DNA from: Arachis hypogaea
Taxonomy: Eukaryota; Streptophyta; Magnoliopsida; Fabales; Fabaceae
Reading direction: 5' to 3'
Assembly: GCF_003086295.3 (NCBI RefSeq)
Contig: NC_092045.1
Span: forward strand, 88,426,693 to 88,490,692
DNA: 64,000 nucleotides
The notes beneath the pieces were generated by a model. It had not been told where the DNA came from, ran no database searches, and was given only the letters and a program-made list of their open reading frames with translations. Numbering within the stretch: the first letter of the stretch is position 1; every line of letters begins with the position of its first letter. The position numbers and the translations under genes are program-made. Of the stretch, positions 1 to 9,817 are shown one piece after another.

Positions 1-296
1 AGTATTTCTATCCTATGTTATTTATATTTATTTTCTGCTTATTATTTATTATTATTCGAAAATCCATAATCAATTATAATCCGCCTGACTGAGATTTACG
101 AGATGACCATAGCTTGCTTGATACCAACAATCTCTGTGGGATCGACCCTTACTCACGTAAGGTTTATTACTTGGACGACCTAGTACACTTGCTGGTTAGT
201 TGAACGGAGTTGTGTCGACACATAGCAAAGAGCCATTATAATTATTCCATACAACAACAAAGAATACAACATTGATGATCACAATTTCGTCCACCA
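1..296 (+). repeat. TE-I 5' LTR, 3' end only
   Basis: This aligns almost base for base with 8751-9045. It ends in TTTCGTCCACCA immediately before the primer site, as expected for the R/U5 end of an LTR terminating in CA. Confidence 0.9.
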
Positions 297-302
297 AGTT
301 TT

Positions 303-320
303 TGGTGCCGTTGCCTGGGA
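303..320 (+). promoter_or_regulatory. TE-I primer binding site (tRNA-Asp type, mutated)
   Basis: TGGTGCCGTTGCCTGGGA lies seven bases inside the LTR end. It matches the complement of the 3' end of plant tRNA-Asp (TGGCGCCGTTGCCGGGGA) with two changes. This is where minus-strand DNA synthesis would be primed. Confidence 0.85.
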
Positions 321-1810
321 TTGTTCGAGTATGGACAACTGACGGTTCATCTTGTTGCTCAGATTAGGTAATTTTCTTTTCAAAAAGTTTTCAAAATTTT
401 TTCTTTATTTTCGTTTTTCTAAAGAATATTTTCGAAAAAAATTAATAAAAATACAAAAAAATCATAAAATCACAAAAACCAAAAATATTTTGTGTTCTTG
501 TTTGAGTCTTGAGTCAATTTTTAAGTTTGGTGTCAATTGCATGTTTTAAAATTTATGCATTATTTTTTTCGAAAATTCCATGCATTCATAGTGTTCTTCA
601 TGATCTTCAAGTTGTTCTTGGTAAGTCTTCTTGTTTGATCTTGATGTTTTCTTGTTTTGTGTTGTTTGTTGTTTTTCATATGCATTCTTCGTTTGTTAGA
701 GTCCATGCATTAAAGAATTCTAAGTTTGGTGTTTTGCATATTTTCTTTGCATAAAAAATTTTTCAAAATTATGTTCTTGATGTTCATCATGATCTTCAAA
801 GTGTTCTTGGTGTTCATCTTGACATTCATAGTGTTCTTGCATGCATCATGAGTTTTGATTCATAATTTTCATGTTGTGAGTCATTTTTGTTATTTTTCTC
901 TCTCATCATTAAAAATTCAAAAAAATCAAAAAAATATCTTTTCCTTATTTCCCTCCAAATTTTCGAAAATTTTTAAAATTAGTTGTTTCTTACAAGTCAA
1001 GTCAAATTTTCAATTTTAAAAATCCTATCTTTTCAAAACTTTTTCAAAAATCAAATCTTTTTCATTTTTATCTTATTAATTTCGAAAGTTTTAAAATTTT
1101 TTCAAAAAAAATCTTTTTCTTAATATTATTTCATAATTTTCAAAAATTACACTAACAATTAATATGATTGATTCAAAAATTTGAAGTTTGTTACTTTCTT
1201 GTTAAGAAAGGTTCAATCTTTAAATTCTAGAATCTTATCTTTAGTTTCTTGTTAGTTAAGCAACTAATTTTAATTTTAAAAATTAAATCTTTTTCAAAAT
1301 ATCTTTTTCTTAAAAATCTTATCTTTTTATCTTATCTTTTTATCTTATCTTTTTCAAAAATTTGATTTAAAAAAATATCTTATCTAACTTCTTATCTTCT
1401 TATCTTTTCAATTTGATTTTAATATCTTTTTCAACTAACTAATTAACTTTTTGTTTGTTTCTTATCTTTTTCAAAACCACCTAACTACTTTTCCCTCTCT
1501 AATTTTCGAAAATACCTCTCTCTTTTTCAAAAAATTCTTTTAAATTTTAATTTTAATTATATCTTATCTCTAATTTTTAAAATTATTAACTTCTTTTTAA
1601 AGTAATTTTCGAATTCTATTTCTCTTCTCCTTCTATTTATTTATTTATTCACTAACACATCTCTTCATCTCTCTTCATCTCAGATCACCACCTCTATTCT
1701 TACCCATTCTTCTTCACTCTTCTTCCCTTTCTTCTTCTACTAACAATAAGGATCCTCTTTACTGTGACATAGAGGATTCCTCTTTCTTTTCTTGTTCTCT
1801 TCTTCCCTAT
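321..1810 (+). other. TE-I 5' leader, non-coding, AT-rich
   Basis: About 1.5 kb of T-rich sequence with many TTTTCAAAA and TTATCTTTTT runs separates the primer site from gag. No credible ORF is present. Two copies of AAGTTTGGTGT (523-533, 722-732) match the motif next to the 3' LTR. The bases before the gag ATG (CACTGTGACATAGAGGATTCC-like, near 1761-1780) are also present upstream of gag in TE-VI. Confidence 0.75.
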
Positions 1811-4147
1811 ATGAGCAGGAACAAGGAAAAAGGCACTCTTGTTGAAGCTGATCCAGAACCTGAAAGGACTCTGAAAAGGAAACTAAGAGAAGCTAAATTA
1901 CAACAATCCAGAGGCAACCTTTCTGAAATTTTCGAACAAGAGAAGGAGATGGCAGCCGAACCGAACAACAATAATGCAAGGAGGATGCTTGGTGACTTCA
2001 CAAAACTAACGTCCAAATTTGATGGAAGAAGCATCTCCATTCCTGCCATTGGAGCCAACAATTTTGAGCTTAAACCTCAATTAGTTGCTTTAATGCAACA
2101 GAACTGCAAGTTTTATGGACTTCCATCTGAAGATCCTTACCAGTTTTTAACTGAGTTCTTGCAGATTTGTGAGACTATTAAGACGAATGGAGTAGATCCT
2201 GAAGTCTACAGGCTCATGCTTTTCCCTTTTGCTGTAAGAGACAGAGCTAGAACATGGTTGGACTCACAAACTAAAGATAGCCTGGACTCCTGGGATAAGC
2301 TGGTCACGGCCTTCTTGGATAAATTCTTTCCTCCTCAAAAGCTGAGCAAGCTTAGAGTGGATGTTCAGACCTTCAAGCAAAAAGATGGTGAATCCCTCTA
2401 TGAAGCTTGGGAAAGATACAAGCAACTGACCAAAAGGTGTCCATCTGACATGTTTTCAGAATGGACCATATTAGATATATTCTATTATAGTCTATTTGAA
2501 TTTTCGAAAATGTCATTGGACCATTCTGCAGCTGGATCCATTCACCTAAAGAAAACACCTGCAGAAGCTTAAGAACTTATTGACATGGTTGCAAATAACC
2601 AATTCATGTACACTTCTGAGAGGAATTCCGTGAATAATGGGACGCCTCAGAGGAAGGGAGTTCTTGAAATTGATGCTCTAAATGCCATATTGGCTCAGAA
2701 CAAAGTGTTGACTTAGCAAGTCAACATGATCTCTCAAAGTTTGAATGGATGGCAAAATGCATCCAACAGTACTAAAGAGGCAGCTTCTGAAGAAGCTTAT
2801 GATCTTGAGAACCCTACAATGGCAGAGGTTAATTACATGGGTGAACCTTATGGAAACTCCTATAACTCATCATGGAGAAATCATCCAAATTTCTCATGGA
2901 AGGATCAACAAAAGCCTCAACAAGGCTTTAACAATGGTGGAAGAAATAGGCTCAGTAATAACAAGCCTTTTCCATCATCTTCTCTGCAACAAACAGAAAA
3001 TTCTGAACAGAACCCCTCTAATTTAGTAAACTTAGTCTCTGATCTGTCAAAAGCCACTTTAAGTTTCATGAGTGAAACAAGGTCCTTCATTAGAAATTTG
3101 GAGGCACAAGTGGGCCAGCTGAGTAAGAAAATCATTGAAACTCCTCCCAGTATTCTCCCAAGTAATACAGAAGAGAATCCAAAAGGAGAGTGCAAGGCCA
3201 TTGATGTAATCAATATGGCCGAATGCACAAGGGAGGAGGAGGACGAAAATCCTAGTGAGAAATACCTCCTAGGATGTTTCTCAAACAAGAAGGAGTTCCC
3301 CATTGAGGACCTAAAGGAATCCGAGGCTCATATAGAGACCATAGAGATTCCACTATATCTCCTTCTGCCATTCATGAGCTCTAAAGACTATTCTTCCTCA
3401 GAAGAGGATGAATATGTGATTGGAGAGCAAGTTGCTCAATATCTAGGAGCTATCATGAAGCTGAATGCCAAGTTGTTTGGTAATGAGACTTGGGAAGGTG
3501 AACCTCCCTTGCTCATTAGTGAACTAGATACATGGATTCAGAAAACTTTACCTCAAAAGAAACAAGATCCTGGTAAATTCTTAATACCCTGTACTATAGG
3601 CACCATGACCTTTAACAAGGCTCTGTGTGACCTGGGGTCAGGCATAAATCTTATGCCACTCTCTATAATGGAGAAACTAGGGATCATTGAGGTACAGCCT
3701 GCCTTATTCTCATTACAATTGGCAGACAAGTCAGTAAGACAACCTTATGGATTAGTAGAGGACGTGTTAGTAAAGGTTGAAGGCCTTTACATCCTTGTTG
3801 ATTTCATTGTCTTAGACACTAGGAAGGAAGAAGATGAATGCATCATCCTTGGAAGACCCTTCCTAGCCACGACAGAAGCTGTGATTGAAGTTAACAGAGG
3901 AGAATTAGTCCTTCAATTGAATGGGGACTACCTTGTGTTTAAAGTTCAAGGACCTTCCTCTGCAACCATGGAGAGGAAGCATGAAAAGCTTCTCTCAGTA
4001 CAGCGTCAAAAAGAGCCCCCACAGTCAAACTCTAAGTTTGGTGTTAGGAGGCCACAACCAAACTCTAAGTTTGATGTTGAGAAGCCCCCTCATTCAAACT
4101 CTAAGTTTGGTGTTGGAAGGCCCTCATCATGCTCTGAATATATGTGA
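1811..4147 (+). pseudogene. gag-pro: TE-I gag-protease polyprotein, two in-frame stops
   Basis: One reading frame of 779 codons is broken by TAA at 2570-2572 and TAG at 2714-2716. Residues about 85-215 form an Athila-type Retrotrans_gag domain (NFELKPQL, RARTWLDSQ, LDKFFPPQKLSKLR, YEAWERYKQL), the capsid part that would assemble the particle. No CCHC zinc knuckle is visible; an Asn/Gln-rich stretch follows instead. The retropepsin-like aspartic protease is near residue 607 (CDLGSGINLMPLS) with the downstream ILGRPFLAT block. The product ends with repeated SKFGV/SKFDV units encoded by the AAGTTTGGTGT motif. The frame stops there and no RT follows. The start is the ATG of MSRNKEK, conserved in TE-VI. 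Confidence 0.92.
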
Positions 4148-4212
4148 GGCTCCATGAGAGCCCACTGTCAAGCTAATGACACTAAAGAAGCGCTTGTTGG
4201 GAGGCAACCTAA
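4148..4212 (+). other. TE-I hairpin cassette right after the gag-pro stop
   Basis: Three small stem-loops follow the stop codon. They are GGCTC-CATGA-GAGCC (4148-4162), TGTCA-AGCTAA-TGACA (4166-4181 region) and TTGGG-AGGCAA-CCTAA (4197-4212). The last has a G-U pair where TE-VI has G-C. A comparable cassette sits at the end of pol in TE-III, TE-IV and TE-V. Its function is unknown. Confidence 0.7.
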
Positions 4213-4355
4213 TTTTTATATATCTAATTTTAATTTTATTTTATTGTTATTTTGTGTTTTATTAGGTTCATGATCATGTGGAGTCACGAAAAAATACTAA
4301 AATTAAAAACAGAATCAAAAACAGCAGAAGAAAAATCACACCCTGGAGGAAGGAC

Positions 4356-4605
4356 TTACTGGCATTTAAACGCCAGTAAGGTGCATCTGGCTGGCGTTCA
4401 ACGCCAGAACAGAGCATGTTTCTGGCGCTGAACGCCAGAAACAAGCAACATCTTGGCATTTGAACGCCAGGAATGTGCCTTGAGGAAAGCTGGTGCTAAA
4501 CGCCAGTAATAAGCATGGAACTGGCGTTCAACGCCAGAAACATGCTACACATGGGCGTTGAACGCCCAGAGTGTGCATCACTTTGGCGTTTAAACGCCAA
4601 AATAG
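4356..4605 (+). repeat. TE-I array of GGCGTTNAACGCC dyads
   Basis: About eight near-perfect inverted repeats of 15-18 bp are spaced roughly 20-40 bp apart. Examples are CTGGCGTTCAACGCCAG, GGGCGTTGAACGCCC and TTGGCGTTTAAACGCCAA. The outer bases change in step on both arms. The array lies between gag-pro and the env-position ORF, where pol would be expected. Related dyads occur in the LTR (7742-7855). Confidence 0.9.
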
Positions 4606-4660
4606 TGTGCAAAGGCATTTTACATGTCTAATTGGTGCAGGGATGTAAATCCTTGACACC

Positions 4661-4717
4661 TCAGGATCTATGGACCCCACAGGATCATCTCAGGATCTGT
4701 GGACCCCACAGGATCCC
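4661..4717 (+). repeat. Two-copy direct repeat (CAGGATCTRTGGACCCCACA)
   Basis: A unit of about 26 bp containing GGATCTRTGGACCCCACAGG occurs twice in tandem. TE-VI has one copy at the same relative place (55148-55175 region). It is probably a local duplication in the spacer. Confidence 0.75.
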
Positions 4718-4926
4718 CACCTAACATATTCTCCCCTCTTCTCACTATTCATTCTCTCCTCCCCATAAACACACTTCCCAACAACTTCAATCTCTCTTCC
4801 CAATTAACCCCTTTACCACTCACATCCATCCACTCTTCCCCATAAACCCCACCTACCTTCAAAATTCAAAAATCTTTCCCACCCAAACCCACCCTATATG
4901 ACCGAAACTTCACCCACTCCCCTCCC

Positions 4927-4934
4927 TATATATA
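4927..4934 (+). promoter_or_regulatory. TATA-like box upstream of TE-I env-position ORF
   Basis: TATATATA lies in a C-rich stretch 198 bp before the env-position ATG. TE-VI has TATATAA 196 bp before its ATG, with a similar downstream sequence (TTCATTTTCACACAAC). With the dyad array upstream this resembles a small internal promoter. That is an inference from position and conservation only. Confidence 0.4.
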
Positions 4935-5124
4935 CCCTTCCATTCTACTTCATTTTCACACAACACAAACCCCATCTTCTACACCTTGGCCGAAACACCT
5001 TCCCTCACTCTCCTCCATATTTTTTTTCTTCTTCTTCTCTTCTTTCTTCTCTTGCTCGAGGGAGAGCAATATTTTAAGTTTGGTGTGGTCAAAGCATAAT
5101 CTTTTTGTTTTTCCATTACCATCA

Positions 5125-6273
5125 ATGGCACCTAAGGCCGGAGAATCCTCTAGAAAAGGAAAAGGGAAGACAAAAGCTTCCACCTCCGAGTCATGGGAGA
5201 TGGAAAGATTCATCTCCAAAATCCATCAAGACCACTTCTATGATGTTGTAGCAAAGAAGAAGGTGATCCCTGAGGTCCCTTTCAAACTCAAGAAAAATGA
5301 GTATCCGGAGATCTGACATGAAATCCGAAGAAGAGGTTGGGAAGTCCTAACCAACCCCATGCAACAAGTCGGAATCTTAATGGTTCAAGAGATCTATGCC
5401 AATGCATGGATCACTAGGAACCATGATCAAAGTATGAATCCGAGTCCAAAGAATTATCTCACAATGGTTCGGGGAAAATACTTAGATTTTAGTCCGGAAA
5501 ATGTGAGGTTGGCATTCCACTTGCCCATGATGCAAGGAGATGAATGCCCCTACACTAGAAGGGTCAACTTTAATCAAAGGTTGGACCAAGTCCTTATGGA
5601 CATATGTGTGGAAGAAGCTCAATGGAAAAGAGACTCCAAAGGCAAGCCAGTTCAACTGAGAAGACTGGACCTCAAGCCTATAGCTAGAGGGTGGTTAAAG
5701 TTCATTCAACGCTCCATCATTCCCACTAGCAACCGATCTGAAGTTACTGTGGATCGGGCCATCATGATTCATAGCATCATAATTGGAGAGGAAGTAGAAG
5801 TTCATGAAGTCATCTCCCATGAAATCTACAAAATAGCCGATAAGTCCTCCACCGTGGCAAGACTAGCTTTTCCTCACCTTATTTGCCATCTATGTTACTC
5901 AGCTGGAGTTATCATAGAAGGAGACATCCTCATTGAAGAGGATAAGTCCATCACCAAGAAGAGGATGGAGCAAGCAAGAGAGACCCTCCACGGATCTCAA
6001 GAGATGCATGAGGAAGCTCATCATCAAGAAATCCCTGAGATGCCTCAAGGGATGCACTTTTCTCCCAACAACTATTGGGAACAACTCAACACTTCCCTAG
6101 AAGATTTGAGCTACAATGTGGAACAATTAAGGGTGGAACATCATGAGCACTCCATCATTCTCCATGAAATAAGAGAAGATCAAAGAGCAATGAGGGAGGA
6201 GCAACAAAGGCAAGGAAGGGACATAGAAGAGCTTAAGGACATTGTTGGTCCTTCAAGAAGAAGACGCCACTAA
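5125..6273 (+). pseudogene. TE-I env-position ORF (putative plant transposon protein type), one in-frame stop
   Basis: A frame of 382 codons starts at the ATG of MAPKAGESSRKG. TGA at 5314-5316 interrupts it in a place where TE-VI has an Arg codon. Features are a basic N-terminus, a domain resembling the Athila-associated 'putative plant transposon protein' family (IYANAWI, VRGKYLDFSPENVRLAF, HLICHLCYSAGV), a helical and probably coiled-coil region near residues 310-375, and a basic RRRRH tail. No signal peptide or membrane segment is visible, so the envelope role implied by its position is not supported. The start matches TE-VI. It follows an AAGTTTGGTGT copy at 5076-5086. Confidence 0.85.
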
Positions 6274-7334
6274 GGTGGATTCATTCCTTGTTCTTATTTC
6301 CTTCTGCTTTTCGGTTTTTATATTATATGTTTACCTATGTTTTGTGTCTCTACTTCATGATCATTAGTAGTTAGTAACTATGTCTTAAAGTTATGAATAA
6401 CTCCATTAATCATTCACCTCTCTTAAATGAAAAATGTTTTAATTCAAAAGAATAAGAAGTACATGAATTTCAAATTTATCCTTGAATTTAGTTTAATTAT
6501 ATTGATGTGGTGACAATACTTTTTGTTTTCTGAATGAATGCTTAAACAGTGCATATTTTTGATCTTGTTATTTATGAATGTTAAAACTGTTGGCTCTTGA
6601 AAGAATGATGAACAAAGAGAAATGTTATTGATAATCTAAAAAATCAAAAATTGATTCTTGAAGCAAGAAAAAGCAGTGAAAAAAGAAAAGCTTGCGAAAA
6701 AAAAGTGGCGAAAAAAAATATAGAAAGAAAAAGAAAAAGCAAGCAGAAAAATCCAATAGCCCTTAAAACCAAAAGGCAAGGGTAAAAAGGATCTAAGGCT
6801 TTGAGCATCAATGGATAGGAGGGCCCAAGGAAATAAAATCCAGGCCTAAGTGGCTAAATTAAGCTGTCCCTAACCATGTGCTTGTGTCATGAAGGTCCAA
6901 GTGAAAAGCTTGAGACTGAGTGGTTAAAGTCGTGATCCAAAGCAAAAAGAGTGTGCTTAAGAGCTCTGGACACCTCTAACTGGAGACTTTAGCAAAGCTG
7001 AGTCACAATCTGAAAAGGTTCACCCAGTCATGTGTCTGTGGCATTTATGTATCCGGTGGTAATACTGGAAAACAAAGTGCTTAGGGCCACGGCCAAGACT
7101 CATAAGTAGCTGTGTTCAAGAATCAACATACTTAACTAGGAAAGTAAATAACACTATCCGAAATTCTAAGTTCCTAGAGAAGCCAATCATTCTAAACTTC
7201 AAAGGAAAAAGTGAGATGCCAAAACTGTTCAGAAGCAAAAAGCTACAAGTCCCGCTCATCTAATTATAATTAATATTCATTGATATTCTGAAATTTATAG
7301 TATATTCTCTTCTTTTTATCCTATTTGATTTTCA
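6274..7334 (+). other. TE-I non-coding 3' module
   Basis: No ORF is supported. An A/G-rich stretch occupies about 6645-6760. Bases about 6948-7260 align closely with TE-VI 57184-57510, and by eye are at least as similar as the coding regions of the two elements. This suggests a retained cis signal such as a packaging or 3'-end element. TE-VI lacks the segment matching about 6760-6945. Confidence 0.7.
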
Positions 7335-7372
7335 GTTGCTTGGGGACAAGCAACAATTTAAGTTTGGTGTTG
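7335..7372 (+). promoter_or_regulatory. TE-I stem-loop and polypurine-like site before the 3' LTR
   Basis: GTTGCTTG-GGGA-CAAGCAAC (7335-7354) is a perfect 8-bp stem with a GGGA loop. It is followed by AATTTAAGTTTGGTGTTG, which abuts the 3' LTR. That tract is G/T-rich and not a classic polypurine tract, but its position is where plus-strand synthesis would be primed. Confidence 0.7.
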
Positions 7373-9045
7373 TGATGAGCGGATAATTTATACACTTTTT
7401 GGCATTGTTTTTAGGTAGTTTTTAGTAAGTTCAAGCAACTTTTAGGGATGTTTTCATTAGTTTTTATGTTAAATTCACATTTCTAGACTTTACTATGAGT
7501 TTGTGTGTTTTTCTGTGATTTCAGGTAATTTCTGGCTGAAATTGAGGGAATTGAGCAAAACTCTGATAGGAGGCTGACAAAGGACTGTTGATGCTGTTGG
7601 AATCTGACCTCCCTGCATTCGAAATGGATTTTCTGGAGCTACAAAACTCAAAATGGCGCGCTCTCAATAGTGTTGGAAAGTAGACATCTAGAGCTTTCCA
7701 GCAATATATAATAGTCCATACTTTATTCGGGAATTGACGACATAAACTGGCGCTGAACGCCAGTTCCATGTTGCTATCTAGAGTCAAACGCCAGAAACAC
7801 GTCACGACCCGGAGTTGAACGCCCAAAACACGTTACAACTTGGCGTTCAACTCCAAAAGAAGTCTCAGCTCATGGATAGATCAAGCTCAGCCCAAACACA
7901 CACCAAGTGGGCCCCAGAAGTGGATTTATGCATCAATTACTTACTCATGTAAACCCTAGTAGCTAGTCTAGTATAAATAGGATAATTTACTATTGTATTA
8001 GACATCTTTGGTCTCAGTTTTATTTTATTCTTCATCTTAGGAGGCTATTGATCACGTTTTAGGGGCTGGCCATTTGGCCATGCCTGAACCTTTTACTTAT
8101 GTATTTTCAATGGTGGAGTTTCTACACACCATAGATGAAGTGTGTGGAGCTCTGCTGTACCTCAAGTTTTAATACAATTACTACTGTTTCTATTCAATTC
8201 TCTTTATTCCTATTCTAAGATATTCGTTTCACTTCAACTTGATGAATGCGATGATCCGTGCCACTCATCATCATTCTCACCTATGAACGCGCGTGACTGA
8301 CAACCACTTCTGTTCTACCTTAGGCCGGGCGCATATCTCTTGGATTCCTTAAACAGAATCTTCGTGGTATAAGCTAGATTGATGGCGGCATTTATGGGAA
8401 TCCGAAAAGTCTAACCTTATCTGTGGTATTCCGAGTAGGATTCTGGGATTGAATGACTGTGATGAGCTTCAAACTCTTGAAGGCTGGGCGTTAGTGACAG
8501 ACGCAAAAGAATCAAGGGATTCTATTCCAACCTGATTGAGAACCGACAGATGATTAGCCGTGCTGTGACAGAGCATTTGGACCTTTTTCACTGAGAGGAT
8601 GGGATGTAGCCATTGACAACGGTGATGCCCTACATATAGCTTGCCATGGAAAGGAGTAAGAAGGATTGAAGGAAGAAGTAGGAAAGTAGAAAAAGAAAGG
8701 GCACAGTATCTCCATATGCTTATCTGAAATTCCCACCATTAATTTACATAAGTATTTCTATCCTATGTTATTTATATTTATTTTCTGCTTATTATTTATT
8801 ATTATTCGAAAATCCATAATCAATTATAATCCGCCTGACTAAGATTTACAAGATGACCATAGCTTGCTTCATCCAACAATCTCTGTGGGATCGACCCTTA
8901 CTCATGTAAGGTTTATTACTTGGACGACCTAGTACACTTGCTGGTTAGTTGAACGGAGTTGTGTCCACACATAGCAAAGAGCCATTATAATTATTCCATA
9001 TAACAACAAAGAAGACAACATTGATGATCACAATTTCGTCCACCA
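7373..9045 (+). repeat. TE-I 3' LTR
   Basis: The LTR begins TGATGAGCGGATAATTTATA and ends TTTCGTCCACCA, 1673 bp. It carries dyads at about 7742-7855, including AACTGGCGCTGAACGCCAGTT-like and three decayed copies, then a TATA box. The same LTR family flanks TE-VI. Confidence 0.92.
7972..7980 (+). promoter_or_regulatory. Putative LTR TATA box (TATAAATAG)
   Basis: TATAAATAG lies about 120 bp after the LTR dyads. The corresponding site in the TE-VI LTRs reads ACAAATAGG, so the box is weakened there. The start of transcription cannot be read from sequence alone. Confidence 0.45.
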
Positions 9046-9498
9046 CATCCCCACTTACCACAACACTCTTCTGAACTAAGCCGATCTAACTTCTCGCCAA
9101 CACTGAACTGAAAGCTCAAGTCCATCTTAAAAAACATAGGAACTTAATCACCTAGCAAATGTATAATTAGCAATATTTAGATAGAAAGTGACAAAGAGAA
9201 AATATTTTTAATTAAAAATCACATTATATCACTAGTAAAGTTATAATTAACTATTTAACACTCATTATATCACTAGTGAACTCATTAAGATAGCCAAAAG
9301 AAACAAAAAAATTATTAACTTAACTAAATCAGCAACAAATATTTAATCATCTTGTCTTCAAGTTAATTGGCTTAATTTTAATTCATATGTTTCTTCGTTG
9401 AACGAAAAGCAAGGTTGAACAATTTATTCTTTTCCTTAACAAAGCTCATTAATTTATACTTTTCTTCATTAAGTTAAAAACAAAAATTAACAAGTTAT
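9046..9498. other. Unassigned AT-rich spacer
   Basis: These 453 bp match nothing else in the window that I can see and hold no credible ORF. A short direct repeat containing CATTATATCACTAGT occurs twice (about 9223 and 9264). It could be the sequence into which TE-I and the next LTR inserted. Confidence 0.5.
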
Positions 9499-9817
9499 TG
9501 ATAAATCACAATTTTATGGTTTATCTTGTATTGACTTTAGTGGATTTTATCAATTTATTCTACATTTATTCACTGAAATAGCATGGTTTTGTGAATTCTT
9601 CCTAAATTATGCTTAAGAGTGAAAACATACTTTTTAGGCTCTTAATTTGGTTAATTTAATTCACTTTAATCCCATTTGATACCTTGATGTGTTTGTTGAG
9701 TGATTTCAGGTTTAGAAAGCAAGTATGGATTGAAGAGGCGAGGAAAAAGCATGCAAAAGCGAGAATTCATGAAAAATGAAGTTTTGAGTATTTCAAGATC
9801 ATGCGTACGCACGGTCA
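9499..9817 (+). repeat. Start of an LTR truncated by TE-II
   Basis: It begins TGATAAATCACAATTTTATG, a diverged form of the TE-III/TE-IV LTR start. It also shares their later blocks (gataccttgatgtgt, gtgatttcaggttt). It stops at the TE-II insertion, so the remainder should lie beyond the far end of TE-II, outside the window. GTTAT at 9494-9498 is its candidate left target duplication. Confidence 0.7.

Larger units (their letters stand above)
1..9045 (+). mobile_element. TE-I: pol-less Athila-type LTR retrotransposon, 5' LTR cut by window edge
   Basis: Base 1 aligns with base 8751 in the 3' LTR, so the window opens 296 bp before the end of the 5' LTR. The order is partial 5' LTR, tRNA-Asp primer site, long AT-rich leader, gag-protease, hairpins, dyad array, env-position ORF, conserved non-coding 3' module, polypurine-like site and 3' LTR. 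There is no reverse transcriptase, RNase H or integrase, and TE-VI has the same layout, so this is a family trait and not a private deletion. The 296 shared LTR bases differ by about seven substitutions and one indel, which points to fairly recent insertion. The left target duplication lies outside the window; the right one would be CATCC at 9046-9050. Confidence 0.9.

Noticed and set aside
303..320. tRNA-like matches at the primer sites
   Set aside because: Only the last 13-18 bases of tRNA-Asp or tRNA-Met are present, as expected of primer sites; no full tRNA gene is there.
4356..4605. Array of short regularly spaced repeats resembling a CRISPR array
   Set aside because: The units are palindromes with short, unequal spacers in a plant retroelement, and there are no cas genes.
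5125..6273. Calling the downstream ORF a true envelope gene
   Set aside because: No signal peptide, membrane segment or cleavage site is visible in any of the five copies. Only the position matches an env gene.
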